A stretch of 64,000 nucleotides of DNA, taken from positions 178,381 through 242,380 of the forward strand of contig NZ_KB892057.1 in NCBI RefSeq assembly GCF_000373645.1. The letters are read 5' to 3'. The DNA is from Streptomyces sp. ATexAB-D23. Its GTDB lineage: Bacteria > Actinomycetota > Actinomycetes > Streptomycetales > Streptomycetaceae. A model generated the notes under the pieces. The model was not told the DNA's origin, made no database searches, and saw only the letters and a list, made by a program, of their open reading frames with translations. The first letter of the stretch is position 1. Every line of letters starts with the position of its first letter. Position numbers and translations under genes: made by a program. Below are positions 16,825 to 26,849 of the stretch, one piece after another.

Positions 16825-17475
16825 GTGACCACCCCCGAGTCGCCCCAGCCCGTCGCCGACGACGACAAGTCGCACGTCCCGCCGCTGACGACCCGCGTCG
16901 TCATCGCCGAGGACGAGGCGCTCATCCGCCTCGATCTCAAAGAGATGCTCGAAGAAGAGGGCTACTCGGTCGTCGGTGAGGCCGGGGACGGGCAGCGGGC
17001 CGTCGAGCTGGCCCGGGAGCACAAGCCGGACCTGGTCATCCTCGATGTGAAGATGCCCGTCCTCGACGGGATCTCCGCCGCCGAGAAGATCGCCGCGGAG
17101 TCCATCGCACCGGTCCTCATGCTCACCGCCTTCTCGCAGCGCGACCTCGTGGAGCGGGCCAGGGACGCCGGGGCGATGGCGTACCTCGTGAAGCCGTTCA
17201 GCAAGAGCGACGTCGTGCCGGCCATCGAGATGGCCGTCTCGCGGTTCTCGGAGCTGAAGGCCCTGGAGAGCGAGGTCGCGGACCTGGCGCAGCGGCTGGA
17301 GACGCGGAAGCTGGTGGACCGGGCGAAGAGCATTCTGCAGACGGATTACGGGCTGTCGGAGCCGGAGGCGTTCCGGTGGATCCAGAAGACGTCGATGGAC
17401 CGCCGGCTGTCGATGCAGCAGCTCGCCGAGGCGCTGATCGAGGACGCCGAGGAGAAGAAGCGGGCCGCCGAGTAG
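16825..17475 (+). CDS. pdtaR: ANTAR-domain response regulator (PdtaR-like)
   Basis: A 216-residue two-component regulator. The N-terminal receiver domain carries the acidic pocket (AEDEA), phospho-acceptor D74 in LVILDVKMP, and the conserved T (LTAF) and K (VKPF). The C-terminal ANTAR domain (KSILQTDYGLSEPEAFRWIQ) binds RNA hairpins and acts by antitermination. Mycobacterial PdtaR pairs with the kinase PdtaS; no kinase gene is next to it here. It starts with GTG and GAGGAG. It is followed by an exceptionally strong terminator shared with the convergent liv operon. Confidence 0.93.
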   Translation: MTTPESPQPVADDDKSHVPPLTTRVVIAEDEALIRLDLKEMLEEEGYSVVGEAGDGQRAVELAREHKPDLVILDVKMPVLDGISAAEKIAAESIAPVLMLTAFSQRDLVERARDAGAMAYLVKPFSKSDVVPAIEMAVSRFSELKALESEVADLAQRLETRKLVDRAKSILQTDYGLSEPEAFRWIQKTSMDRRLSMQQLAEALIEDAEEKKRAAE

Positions 17476-17478
17476 GTT

Positions 17479-17536
17479 CCCGGGAGTACGAGAAAGGCCC
17501 GCGCCACGAGGCGCGGGCCTTTCTCGTACTCCCGGG
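17479..17536. terminator. perfect 27-bp bidirectional terminator hairpin
   Basis: The arms 17479-17505 and 17510-17536 are perfect reverse complements (27 of 27) around a four-base ACGA loop. The hairpin begins four bases after the pdtaR stop and ends two bases before the livF stop, so it serves both converging transcripts. The A-run/T-run pair within the arms (AGAAAGG/CCTTTCT) gives a U-rich stretch in both directions. Confidence 0.95.
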
Positions 17537-17538
17537 GC

Positions 17539-18251
17539 TCAGTCCTCGCCGAGGTACGCCTTGCGGACGGACTCGTCATGGAGGAGGTCCGCTCCGGTGC
17601 CGGAGAGGACGATCTTGCCGATCTCCATGACGTGGCCCTGGTCCGCGAGGGAGAGCGCGGCCTGGGCGTTCTGCTCGACCAGGAGGATCGTCGTGCCGGA
17701 GGCCCGCAGTTCGACGATGGTCTCCATGATCTTCTGCATCATGATCGGGGAGAGGCCCATGGACGGCTCGTCCAGCATGAGGAGCTTCGGCTGCGACATG
17801 AGCGCGCGGCCCATGGCGAGCATCTGCTGTTCGCCGCCGGAGAGCGTTCCGGCGGCCTGCTTGCGGCGTTCCCCGAGGATGGGGAAGAGGTCGTAGGCGC
17901 GCTGGACGTCCTTCTCGATGCCTGCCTTGTCGCTGCGGAGGTAGGCGCCGAGGAGGAGGTTCTCCGTGATCGTCAGCCGGGGGAAGATGTGGCGGCCCTC
18001 GGGGGAGTGGGCGAGGCCCAGGGAGACGATCTTGTGTGCGGGGATGTTGGTGAGCGGTTTGCCCTCGAAGAGGATGCGGCCGCCGAGGGGTTTGAGCAGC
18101 CCGGAGAGGGTGCGCAGGGTGGTGGTCTTGCCGGCGCCGTTGGTGCCGATGAGGGTGACCACCTGGCCGGTCTCGACGGTGAACGAGATGCCCTTGACGG
18201 CTTCGATCTTGCCGTAGGCGACGCGGAGGTCCTCGACCTCCAGCAGTGCGG

Positions 18252-18255
<4 letters not shown>
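17539..18255 (-). CDS. livF: branched-chain amino-acid ABC transporter ATP-binding protein LivF
   Basis: A 238-residue ABC ATPase. Walker A is GTNGAGKTT, the signature is LSGGEQQML, and Walker B is LLMLDEPS. It lacks the extra C-terminal segment of LivG and matches LivF length. It energises uptake of leucine, isoleucine or valine with LivG, LivH and LivM. The start overlaps the livG stop by four bases. It is the last gene of the operon, ending at the 27-bp terminator. Confidence 0.95.
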
Positions 18256-19190
<935 letters not shown>

Positions 19191-19195
19191 GGTGG

Positions 19196-20980
19196 TTACG
19201 CCCCCGCCTTGGCGATGCCGGCGTCTGTCTCGTCGGGCTTCCGGGGTTTGGGCACGTCGAGCTGGTCGGTCTCGTGGAATTCGAGCTGCTTCCTGCGGTC
19301 GGCGACCAGGCCCTCGGGGCGGAAGCGCATGAGGAGGACGAGCGCGATGCCGAAGAGGAAGAGCTGGTAGTCCTGCATGAACTGCAGCTTGGCCGGGATC
19401 AGGTAGAGCAGCGCGGCGCCGACGAAGGGTCCGCTGAGGGTGCCCATGCCGCCGAGGATGACGGCGGCGAGGAGGAACGCGGAGTTCGGGGGCACGGAGC
19501 CGGCGAACTGGTACTGCTCGGGCGTCACGGTGTAGTTGACGTGTGCCTGGACCGTGCCGGCGAGGCCGGCGAGGGTGGCGCCGAGCGCGAAGGCGAGCAG
19601 CTTGAGCCGGAAGGCGTTGATGCCCATGGCGGTGGCGGCGGTCTCGTCCTCGCGGATGGCGACCCAGGCGCGGCCGATGCGGGAGTCGCCGGAGCGACGG
19701 AAGACGAGGACGACGACGGCGGTGACGACGAGCATCAGCAGGTAGTAGTTGGCCGGCCTGCTGAGGGTGAAGGGGCCGAGTTCGTGGGTGAGCCCGAAGT
19801 CGATCCCGAACAGGTTGAGGTCGGGGATGCTGGGGATGCCCTGGGAGCCGTTGGTGAGGTCGGGTCCGCTGTTGCCGTTGAGGTTGTTGACGGTGACGCG
19901 GAAGATCTCTCCGAAGCCGAGCGTGACGATGGCGAGGTAGTCGCCGCGCAGACGCAGGGTCGGGGCGCCGATGAGGACGCCGAAGATCAGGGAGACCACG
20001 GCTCCGGTGAGGACGGCGGCCCAGAAGGGGAACTGGACGCCGATCGCGGAGAGCGGTGCGCCGGAGACGAGGGCGGCCGTGTAGGCGCCGACGCCGAGGA
20101 AGGCGACGTAGCCGAGGTCGAGGAGGCCGGCGAGGCCGACGACGACGTTCAGGCCCAGTGCGACGGTGGCGAAGATGAGGATGTTCGCGCCGATGAGGGC
20201 GTATTCCGCGGTGTCCTGGGTGAAGGGGAAGCAGAACGCCGCGACCAGGGCCGCGGTGAGGGTGACGTTGCGGTGCTTGGAGGTCAGCGCGGTGATGCGG
20301 GCGATGAGTCCGGCCCGGGTGAGCGCGGTGAACGCGAAGACCGCGGTGATGAGGAAGCCGATGAACTGCTCGGAGTCCTCGGTGGGGATGTCGATCCCGT
20401 AGGTGAAGATGTACAGCGCCAGGCCGAAGGCTCCGGCGATGACGAGGATCTCGGCCCAGCCGGGGAGGGCCCTGGCGCGGGGTGCCGAGGGGGCGGCGAG
20501 GCTGTTGCGGAAGCGCTGCCAGCCGGTCGGTTCGGGTCCTTCGGCGGGGAGTGCCACGTCGCTGGGGAGCGCGAGGGAGGCGATGACGGCGACGAGTGCG
20601 CCGATGCCGCTGACCCAGGCCCCGGGTTCGAGGTTGACGACGCCGCCGAGCTCGTAGGAGATGGCGCCCATGGCGTAGCCGGTGGTGCCGAGGACGGCGA
20701 GGGCCAGGAGGCGGACGGGGCTGTTGGTGCCGCCGGGGGTGAGCCAGCGCAGTCCGGGGATGCCGTATCCGGTGAGGGTGAACAGCAGGGTGAGGACGGC
20801 GCCGGTGAGGGTGAGGACCTGGAGGCCGCCGGGGTAGCCGGTGACGGTGAGGTCGCCGGGGAATTCGGAGGTCCAGGTCCAGGGGAGGAAGGTTCCGGCG
20901 AGTGCGGCCGCGGCGCCGGCGAGGGTGGCGATCCGTGCGGCGGGTGCGGGGAGCGGGACGAGCGGGTTCTGGGTGGTCAT
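19196..20980 (-). CDS. livM: branched-chain amino-acid ABC transporter permease LivM
   Basis: A 594-residue inner-membrane permease. The C-terminal 320 or so residues are the conserved LivM domain, including GLLDLGYVAFLGVGAY and GRAWVAIREDETAATAMGIN (the coupling loop to the ATPases). The N-terminal 230 residues add several further hydrophobic segments, so the protein is longer than typical LivM. ATG at 20980 is chosen; the open frame upstream runs into livH. It is 5 bases from both neighbours, consistent with one transcript. Confidence 0.92.
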   Translation of the reverse strand: MTTQNPLVPLPAPAARIATLAGAAAALAGTFLPWTWTSEFPGDLTVTGYPGGLQVLTLTGAVLTLLFTLTGYGIPGLRWLTPGGTNSPVRLLALAVLGTTGYAMGAISYELGGVVNLEPGAWVSGIGALVAVIASLALPSDVALPAEGPEPTGWQRFRNSLAAPSAPRARALPGWAEILVIAGAFGLALYIFTYGIDIPTEDSEQFIGFLITAVFAFTALTRAGLIARITALTSKHRNVTLTAALVAAFCFPFTQDTAEYALIGANILIFATVALGLNVVVGLAGLLDLGYVAFLGVGAYTAALVSGAPLSAIGVQFPFWAAVLTGAVVSLIFGVLIGAPTLRLRGDYLAIVTLGFGEIFRVTVNNLNGNSGPDLTNGSQGIPSIPDLNLFGIDFGLTHELGPFTLSRPANYYLLMLVVTAVVVLVFRRSGDSRIGRAWVAIREDETAATAMGINAFRLKLLAFALGATLAGLAGTVQAHVNYTVTPEQYQFAGSVPPNSAFLLAAVILGGMGTLSGPFVGAALLYLIPAKLQFMQDYQLFLFGIALVLLMRFRPEGLVADRRKQLEFHETDQLDVPKPRKPDETDAGIAKAGA

Positions 20981-20985
20981 CCGTA

Positions 20986-21915
20986 TCACGCCCTGTCCGC
21001 GACGCGTTCGCCGAGCAGGCCTTGTGGCCGCAGCAGCAGGACGACGATGAGGAGGACGAAGGCCCACACGTCCTTCCAGGCGCCGCCGCCGAAGAGGTCC
21101 ATGCCGGGGACGTCGCTCATGTAACCGGTGGCGAGGGATTCGGCGACGCCGAGTACGACGCCGCCGAGCATGGCGCCGTAGATGTTGCCGATGCCGCCGA
21201 GTACGGCCGCGGTGAAGGCCTTGAGGCCCATGAGGAAGCCCATTTTGAAGCCGATCTGGCCGTTCTTGAGCCCGTAGGCGACGGCGGCGACGGCGGCGAA
21301 CGCGGCACCGATGGCGAAGGCCATGACGATGATGCGGTCGGTGTTGATGCCCATGAGCTTGGCGGTGTCGGGGTCCTGCGAGGTGGCCTGCATGCCGCGG
21401 CCGGCGCGGGTCTTGGAGACGAAGAGGCCGAGGGCGATCATGCAGACGGGGGCGGAGATGAGGACGAAGAGGTCACCGCGCTGGACGTGGGCGCCGAAGA
21501 TGTCGAAGGCCTCGCCCTTGAACTGGGGGAAGGGGCGGTCCTTGGTGGCGTTGGGGTACCACTTCCAGATGGCCTGCTGGAGCGCGAGGGAGAGCCCGAT
21601 CGCGGTGATCAGCGGGGCGAGCCGGGGGGCGTTGCGCAGCGGCCGGTAGGCGAAGCGTTCGGCGGCGACGCTGACGGCGACGGAGCATATGACGCCGCCG
21701 ATGATCATGAGGGGGACGATTGCGAGGAGGTTGGAGCCGGCCGGCATCCAGAGGTACACGGTGAGAGCTCCGAAGCCTCCGATCATGAAGATCTCGCCGT
21801 GGGCGAAGTTGATGAGCTGGATGATTCCGTAGACCATCGTGTAGCCGATCGCGATGAGTCCGTACATCGCGCCGAGGATGAGTCCATTGGCCAGCTGTTG
21901 CGGCAGTTCGTGCAC
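20986..21915 (-). CDS. livH: branched-chain amino-acid ABC transporter permease LivH
   Basis: A 309-residue permease with eight or so hydrophobic segments. It has the characteristic opening (LPQQLANGLILGAMYGLIAI), the NFAHGEI motif, and the coupling segment (KTRAGRGMQATSQDPDTAKL). It forms the membrane channel with LivM. A strong hairpin separates it from livK upstream, which could lower its expression relative to the binding protein. Confidence 0.95.
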   Translation of the reverse strand: MHELPQQLANGLILGAMYGLIAIGYTMVYGIIQLINFAHGEIFMIGGFGALTVYLWMPAGSNLLAIVPLMIIGGVICSVAVSVAAERFAYRPLRNAPRLAPLITAIGLSLALQQAIWKWYPNATKDRPFPQFKGEAFDIFGAHVQRGDLFVLISAPVCMIALGLFVSKTRAGRGMQATSQDPDTAKLMGINTDRIIVMAFAIGAAFAAVAAVAYGLKNGQIGFKMGFLMGLKAFTAAVLGGIGNIYGAMLGGVVLGVAESLATGYMSDVPGMDLFGGGAWKDVWAFVLLIVVLLLRPQGLLGERVADRA

Positions 21916-21948
21916 CGCAGGGCCTCCGTGGAGTGGTTCGGATATGGC

Positions 21949-21983
21949 ACCGCGCGGGAGTGCTGGTAGCGCTCCCGCGCGGT
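21949..21983 (-). terminator. intercistronic hairpin between livK and livH (attenuator-like)
   Basis: A perfect 12-bp stem (21949-21960 with 21972-21983, ACCGCGCGGGAG/CTCCCGCGCGGT) and an 11-base loop lie in the 99-base gap between the livK stop and the livH start. No T-run follows. Partial termination or 3'-end protection of the livK message would give excess binding protein, as in other ABC operons; this is an inference. Confidence 0.65.
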
Positions 21984-22014
21984 CTGGGGTCAGTCGGGCG
22001 TGACCGGGAGCTTG

Positions 22015-23247
22015 TTACGGCTTGTAGGCCTCGCTGAGCTTGGAGACCCACTTGCCGCCGTCGACCTGGTAGGCGGTCATCATGGTGTTGGTGGTGTCGC
22101 CGTACTCGTCGAACGAGACGGGGCCGGTGACGCCGTCGAACTTGACCTTGCTCATGGCGTCGAGGACCTTGGCGCGGGCGTCGTCGGGGAGCTTGCCGTC
22201 GTTCTCGGAGACGGCGAGCTTGACGGCCTCGATGATCGACCAGGTGGCGTCGTAGGTGCCGCCCCCGTAGGCCTCGTAGGCGTCCTTGTAGCCGGCCGTC
22301 TTGTAGTCCTCGATGAACTTCTTGGCGGAGTCGAGTTCCTCGACGGGCTTGCCGACGGAGGTGGCGATGTCGCCCTGGGCCTTCTTGTTGAGCTTGATGA
22401 AGTCGGCGCTGTACATGCCGTCGCCGCCCATGAGGGGGATCTGGACGCTGTCCTTGAGCTGCTGGCTCAGGGGCGCGCCGGCGGGGTACTCGCCGCCGTA
22501 GTAGACGGCCTTGGCGCCGGACTTCTTGACCTTGGTGACGACGGCGTTGAAGTCGCGGTCCTCGGGGTTGACGTGGTCGGAGCCGGCGATCTTGCCGCCG
22601 AGGTCGGTGAAGGTGGCCTTGAAGGAGGCCGCGAGACCGGCGCCGTAGGGCTTCTGGTCGTCGATGAGGTAGACCTGCTTGATCTTCGCGTCGTTGTACA
22701 GGTACTTCGCTGCGAAGGCGCCCTGGATCTGGTCCGTGGTGGCGGTGCGGAAGTAGGTCTTGAAGGGGCGCTTCTTGTCGCCGGTCTTCCAGTCGTTGCC
22801 CTGGGTCAGCTCGGTGCCCGTGTTGGCGGGGGAGACCTGGGTGAGGCCCGCGTCGTTGAGCGGCTTCTGCATCGACTGGGAGACGCCGGAGTTCAGCGGG
22901 CCGACGACGCCGACGACCTTCTTGTTGTCGATGAACTTCGTGGCGTTCTGCTGGCCGACGGAGGGCTGGGCCTGGTCGTCGAGCGGCTGGATCTCGAAGG
23001 TGATGCCCGGGACGGTCTTCTCCTTGTTCGCCGTTTTGGCGGCGAGGTCGGCGGAGTTCTTGATGCCGAGGCCGAGGGCGGAGAGGTCGCCGGTGAGGGG
23101 TGCGTCGAGACCGATGACGACGGTCTGGTTGCCGCTGCCGCTGTTGCCGTCGCTCTTGTTGTCGTCGTCGCGCGACCCGCAGGCGGTGAGCGTCAGTGCA
23201 CCTGTGGTGAGCACTGTGGTGAGGATGAGCAAAGAACGGTGTCGCAC
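22015..23247 (-). CDS. livK: branched-chain amino-acid ABC transporter substrate-binding lipoprotein LivK
   Basis: A 410-residue extracytoplasmic binding protein. The signal peptide ends in a lipobox (LTLTAC), with the cysteine near residue 23 followed by a Ser/Gly/Asp/Asn-rich linker. The periplasmic-binding fold (type I) starts at VVIGLDAPLTGDLSALG and has the family motif GVVGPLNSGVSQSM. It captures branched-chain amino acids for LivHMGF. GTG start at 23247 with AAAGGA 4-9 bases upstream. It is the first gene of the operon. Confidence 0.95.
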   Translation of the reverse strand: MRHRSLLILTTVLTTGALTLTACGSRDDDNKSDGNSGSGNQTVVIGLDAPLTGDLSALGLGIKNSADLAAKTANKEKTVPGITFEIQPLDDQAQPSVGQQNATKFIDNKKVVGVVGPLNSGVSQSMQKPLNDAGLTQVSPANTGTELTQGNDWKTGDKKRPFKTYFRTATTDQIQGAFAAKYLYNDAKIKQVYLIDDQKPYGAGLAASFKATFTDLGGKIAGSDHVNPEDRDFNAVVTKVKKSGAKAVYYGGEYPAGAPLSQQLKDSVQIPLMGGDGMYSADFIKLNKKAQGDIATSVGKPVEELDSAKKFIEDYKTAGYKDAYEAYGGGTYDATWSIIEAVKLAVSENDGKLPDDARAKVLDAMSKVKFDGVTGPVSFDEYGDTTNTMMTAYQVDGGKWVSKLSEAYKP

Positions 23248-23814
23248 GAAAGGTCCTTTCCCTGGCGCGGCCTCCTCTGCTTGAGGTGCCGTGTCGTTCG
23301 CCGGGCCGTACTGGGTTGGTACAGGGCCGTGCTGCAGACGCGCCCGGCGGCGCGGTGACTGGCGGTGACTCTAAGGGCAGTGGTGGGGGTCGGGGATGGT
23401 GGTGGCTCAGGATGTGACTGTCTTGTTATGCCCTTGAGCAAGGCTTGAGGTGGCTGTGCGGACATGTACGGCTTTTTACCGGATCGTAAAGTGACCGCAT
23501 TCTGAGAACGCCCAGCTCTGCTAAGGGGCTTGGAGTGATCTTGCTGCTGTCGCCCGATGAGGGTTGCGCGGGGGTGCGTGTGGGCAGGCCGCAGGGCCCG
23601 GCGGCGGCGGGGGCCGGGCTGGTGGCGTCGCGGCGGGGTTCCTCACCTCGGCCGTTGGTTACGCAGCGTTACTTCGGTGGGGGTGCGGCGACGCGGTGTG
23701 GCGGGCCGGGTGTGGGAGCCGAGTGGGCCATGGAACGAGGTGCGGGGTCAAGGGGGTTGACGTGGTGTGCCCGACAAGTGCCTTATCCGCGGCGCTGGTT
23801 GTGCCCGGAAATGG
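23248..23814. other. 567-base intergenic region upstream of livK
   Basis: It should hold the livK promoter, but no convincing -35/-10 pair was found. The part from 23400 to 23530 is AT-richer than its surroundings. Open frames crossing 23535-23800 have no ribosome site and no recognisable protein, so I call no gene here. Confidence 0.5.
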
Positions 23815-23850
23815 CCCTGCCCGGCCGCTTTGGGGTGCGGCCGGGCAGGG
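23815..23850 (-). terminator. terminator after the PaaI thioesterase gene
   Basis: A perfect 14-bp stem (CCCTGCCCGGCCGC at 23815-23828 with its complement at 23837-23850) and an 8-base loop lie about 25 bases beyond the thioesterase stop. Confidence 0.85.
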
Positions 23851-23875
23851 GTGCGGTGACGCGTGTCGCCGCGGG

Positions 23876-24346
23876 TCAGGAGGGAGTGGGGGCGGGGGTG
23901 TCGCGCAGGAGGCAGGTGAGGCGGGCGGTGCAGACGCGCTTGTCGTGCTCGTCGGTGATGGCGATCTCGTACGTGGCGGTGGTGCGGCCGCGGTGTACGG
24001 GGGTGGCGACCCCGGTGACGAGGCCGCTTCGTACCCCTCGGTGATGGGTGCAGTTCAGGTCGACGCCGACGGCGAGCTTGGAGGGGCCGCCGTGGAGCAT
24101 GGAGCCGACGGAGCCGAGGGTCTCGGCGAGGACGGCGGAGGCGCCGCCGTGCAGCAGGCCGTAGGGCTGGGTGTTGCCCTCGACGGGCATGGTGCCCACG
24201 ACGCGCTCCGCGGAGGCCTCGGTGATCCGGACGCCCATGCGCTCGCCGAGGTGGCCGGCGGAGAACAGGGCGGGCAGGTCGACGCCGAGCGCGGCGTACT
24301 CGTCGATGATCTCCTGGGGGAACGTGGGTGCGGTGTGCTCGCCCAT
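23876..24346 (-). CDS. PaaI-family hotdog-fold acyl-CoA thioesterase
   Basis: A 156-residue hotdog thioesterase. The motif YGLLHGGASAVLAET carries the HGG signature and the catalytic acidic residue region, followed by VDLNCTHHRGVRSGLV as in PaaI/YbdB-type enzymes that hydrolyse aromatic or medium-chain acyl-CoA. It is a single gene in its own transcription unit with a strong terminator. In Streptomyces a copy sits between liv and polA, as here. The natural substrate is unknown. Confidence 0.9.
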   Translation of the reverse strand: MGEHTAPTFPQEIIDEYAALGVDLPALFSAGHLGERMGVRITEASAERVVGTMPVEGNTQPYGLLHGGASAVLAETLGSVGSMLHGGPSKLAVGVDLNCTHHRGVRSGLVTGVATPVHRGRTTATYEIAITDEHDKRVCTARLTCLLRDTPAPTPS

Positions 24347-24443
24347 GGGGCCGCCTTCCGTCTGGTGCGTGTCTGTGTGCGTCGTTCTTATCAGACGGCT
24401 GAGCGGGCGCTTAGGCCCTGCCCGGCGGGGGCTCCCGCGCGGC

Positions 24444-26717
24444 TCAGCCCGCAGGCTCGAAGCGCACCACGACGGACTTGCTGGCGGGGGTGTTGCTGGT
24501 GTCGGCGGTGGAGTCGAGGGGGACCAGCACGTTGGTCTCGGGGTAGTAGGCGGCGGCGCAGCCCCGGGCGGTGGGGTAGTGGACGACGCGGAAGCCGGGG
24601 GCGCGGCGTTCGACGCCGTCCTTCCACTCGCTGACGAGGTCGGTGTAGGCGCCGTCGGCGAGTCCGAGGGCGGCGCCGTCGTCGGGGTGTACGAGGACGA
24701 CGCGGCGGCCGCCCTTGATGCCGCGGTAGCGGTCGTCGAGGCCGTAGACGGTGGTGTTGTACTGGTCGTGGGAGCGCAGGGTCTGGAGCAGCAGCCGGCC
24801 CTCGGGGAGTTCGGGGAACTCGACGGGGGCGGCGGTGAAGTTGGCCTTCCCGGTGGCGGTGGGGAAGCGGCGGGAGTCGCGGGGGGCGTGCGGGAGGGTG
24901 AAGCCGCCGGGGTGGGCGATGCGCGCGTTGAAGTTCTCGAAGCCGGGCACGACGCGGGAGATGCGGTCGCGGATCGTCGCGTAGTCCTTCTCGAACTCCT
25001 CCCAGGGCGTCGCGGATCCGGGGCCGAGCACGGCGCGGGCGAGGCGGGCGACGATGGCGGGTTCGGAGAGCAGGTGGGGGCTCGCGGGGGTGAGGTTGCC
25101 GCGCGAGGCGTGGACCTTGCTCATGGAGTCCTCGACGGTGACGAACTGCTTGCCGCCCGCCTGGACGTCCTTGTCGGTGCGGCCGAGGGTGGGCAGGATC
25201 AGCGCCCGGGTGCCGGTGACGGCGTGGGAGCGGTTGAGCTTGGTGGAGACGTGGACGGTGAGGCGGGCGTTTCGCATCGCGGCCTCGGTGACGGCGGTGT
25301 CGGGGGTGGCGGCGACGAAGTTGCCGCCCATGGCGAAGAAGACCTTGGCGTCGCCGTCGCGCAGGGCCCGGATCGCGCGGACCACGTCGTAGCCGTGGTG
25401 GCGCGGTGAGGTGATCGCGAACTCCTTGTCGAGGGCGTCGAGGAAGGCGGGCGAGGGCCGTTCGAAGATGCCCATGGTGCGGTCGCCCTGGACGTTGGAG
25501 TGGCCGCGGACGGGGCAGACGCCGGCGCCGGGGCGGCCGATGTTGCCGCGCAGCAGGAGGAAGTTGACGATCTCGCGGATGGTCGGCACGGAGTGCTTGT
25601 GCTGGGTGAGGCCCATGGCCCAGCACACGACGGTGCGCCGCGAGGCGAGGATCAGGTCGAGTGCCTGTTCGATGGCGGCGCGGTCGAGTCCGGTCGCGGC
25701 GAGCGTGGTGTCCCAGTCGGCTTCGGCCGCGGTGGCGGCGAACTCCTCGTAGCCGTGGGTGTGTTCGGCGACGAACGCCTCGTCGACGGCGCCCTCGGTC
25801 TGAAGGATCAGCCTGTTCAGGAGCCGGAAGAGCGCCTGGTCGCCGCCGATGCGGATCTGGAGGAAGAGGTCGTTCAGCGCGGCGCCCCTGACCAGGCCGA
25901 GGGGGGTCTGCGGGTTCTTGAACCGTTCGAGGCCGGCCTCGGGCAGCGGGTTCACCGAGATGATCTTCGCCCCGGCGGCCTTGGCCTTCTCCAGGGCGGA
26001 GAGCATCCGGGGGTGGTTGGTGCCGGGGTTCTGCCCGGCGATGATGATCAGGTCGGAGTGGTGGAGGTCTTCGAGGGACACGGAGCCCTTGCCGACGCCG
26101 ATCGTCTCGGTGAGCGCGGAGCCGGAGGACTCGTGGCACATGTTGGAGCAGTCGGGCAGGTTGTTGGTGCCGAATTCACGGGCGAACAGCTGGAGCAGGA
26201 ACGCGGCCTCGTTGCTGGTGCGCCCGGAGGTGTAGAACAGCGCCTCGTCGGGTGAGCCGAGCGCGCCCAGTTCCTCGGCGATGATCCCGAAGGCGCGCTC
26301 CCAGGTCACGGCCTCGTAGCGGTCGGCGCCCTCGGGCAGGTACATGGGCTGGGTGATGCGTCCCTGCTGGCCGAGCCAGTAGCCGCTGCGGCCGGCGAGG
26401 TCGGCGACGGGGTGGGCGGCGAAGAAGTCCGGGGTGACCCGGCGCAGTGTCGCCTCCTCGGCGACGGCCTTGGCGCCGTTCTCGCAGAATTCCGCGGTGT
26501 GCCGCTTGTCGCCCTCGGGCCAGGCGCAGCCGGGGCAGTCGAAGCCGTCCTTCTGGTTGACCTTGAGGAGGGTCTGCGCGGTGCGGCGCAGCCCCATCTG
26601 CTGCTGGGCGATGCGCAGGCTCCGGGCGACGGCGGGCAGCCCGGCGGCGGCGTGCTTGGCCGGTTCGACCTGCGGGGCGTCCTGGACGGGGTCTCCTGCG
26701 GGCGGCTTGCTGGCCAT
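24444..26717 (-). CDS. FdhF/YdeP-type molybdopterin oxidoreductase
   Basis: A 757-residue member of the formate-dehydrogenase-like molybdopterin family, matching the YdeP branch in length. The N-terminal CPGCAWPEGDKRHTAEFCENG replaces the full four-cysteine iron-sulfur motif of classical Fdh. Cofactor-binding stretches include YTSGRTSNEAAFLLQLFAR, CHESSGSALTETIGVGKGS and GQNPGTNHPRM. The C-terminal aspartate-decarboxylase-like barrel is present. YdeP in E. coli is linked to acid resistance; the substrate here is unknown. The ATG at 26717 has GGGGAG upstream and is divergent from polA across 132 bases. A much longer same-frame extension runs antisense to polA and is not real. Confidence 0.88.
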   Translation of the reverse strand: MASKPPAGDPVQDAPQVEPAKHAAAGLPAVARSLRIAQQQMGLRRTAQTLLKVNQKDGFDCPGCAWPEGDKRHTAEFCENGAKAVAEEATLRRVTPDFFAAHPVADLAGRSGYWLGQQGRITQPMYLPEGADRYEAVTWERAFGIIAEELGALGSPDEALFYTSGRTSNEAAFLLQLFAREFGTNNLPDCSNMCHESSGSALTETIGVGKGSVSLEDLHHSDLIIIAGQNPGTNHPRMLSALEKAKAAGAKIISVNPLPEAGLERFKNPQTPLGLVRGAALNDLFLQIRIGGDQALFRLLNRLILQTEGAVDEAFVAEHTHGYEEFAATAAEADWDTTLAATGLDRAAIEQALDLILASRRTVVCWAMGLTQHKHSVPTIREIVNFLLLRGNIGRPGAGVCPVRGHSNVQGDRTMGIFERPSPAFLDALDKEFAITSPRHHGYDVVRAIRALRDGDAKVFFAMGGNFVAATPDTAVTEAAMRNARLTVHVSTKLNRSHAVTGTRALILPTLGRTDKDVQAGGKQFVTVEDSMSKVHASRGNLTPASPHLLSEPAIVARLARAVLGPGSATPWEEFEKDYATIRDRISRVVPGFENFNARIAHPGGFTLPHAPRDSRRFPTATGKANFTAAPVEFPELPEGRLLLQTLRSHDQYNTTVYGLDDRYRGIKGGRRVVLVHPDDGAALGLADGAYTDLVSEWKDGVERRAPGFRVVHYPTARGCAAAYYPETNVLVPLDSTADTSNTPASKSVVVRFEPAG

Positions 26718-26849
26718 GGTGCTCCCCTTCGGTCCTGCTGGGTGTCTCCTTGCCTTCGATCCTGGCACGCGGGGCGGGCGGGGCGCCCGGTGAGGCGTCG
26801 CGGGCGGTGGCCGGTCCGGATTGTCAGTGGTACGTGGCAGGATCGGGGT

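Noticed and set aside
23535-23815. Open frames between livK and the thioesterase
   Set aside because: No ribosome site, no family resemblance, and they overlap a strong terminator and the antisense of the thioesterase gene.
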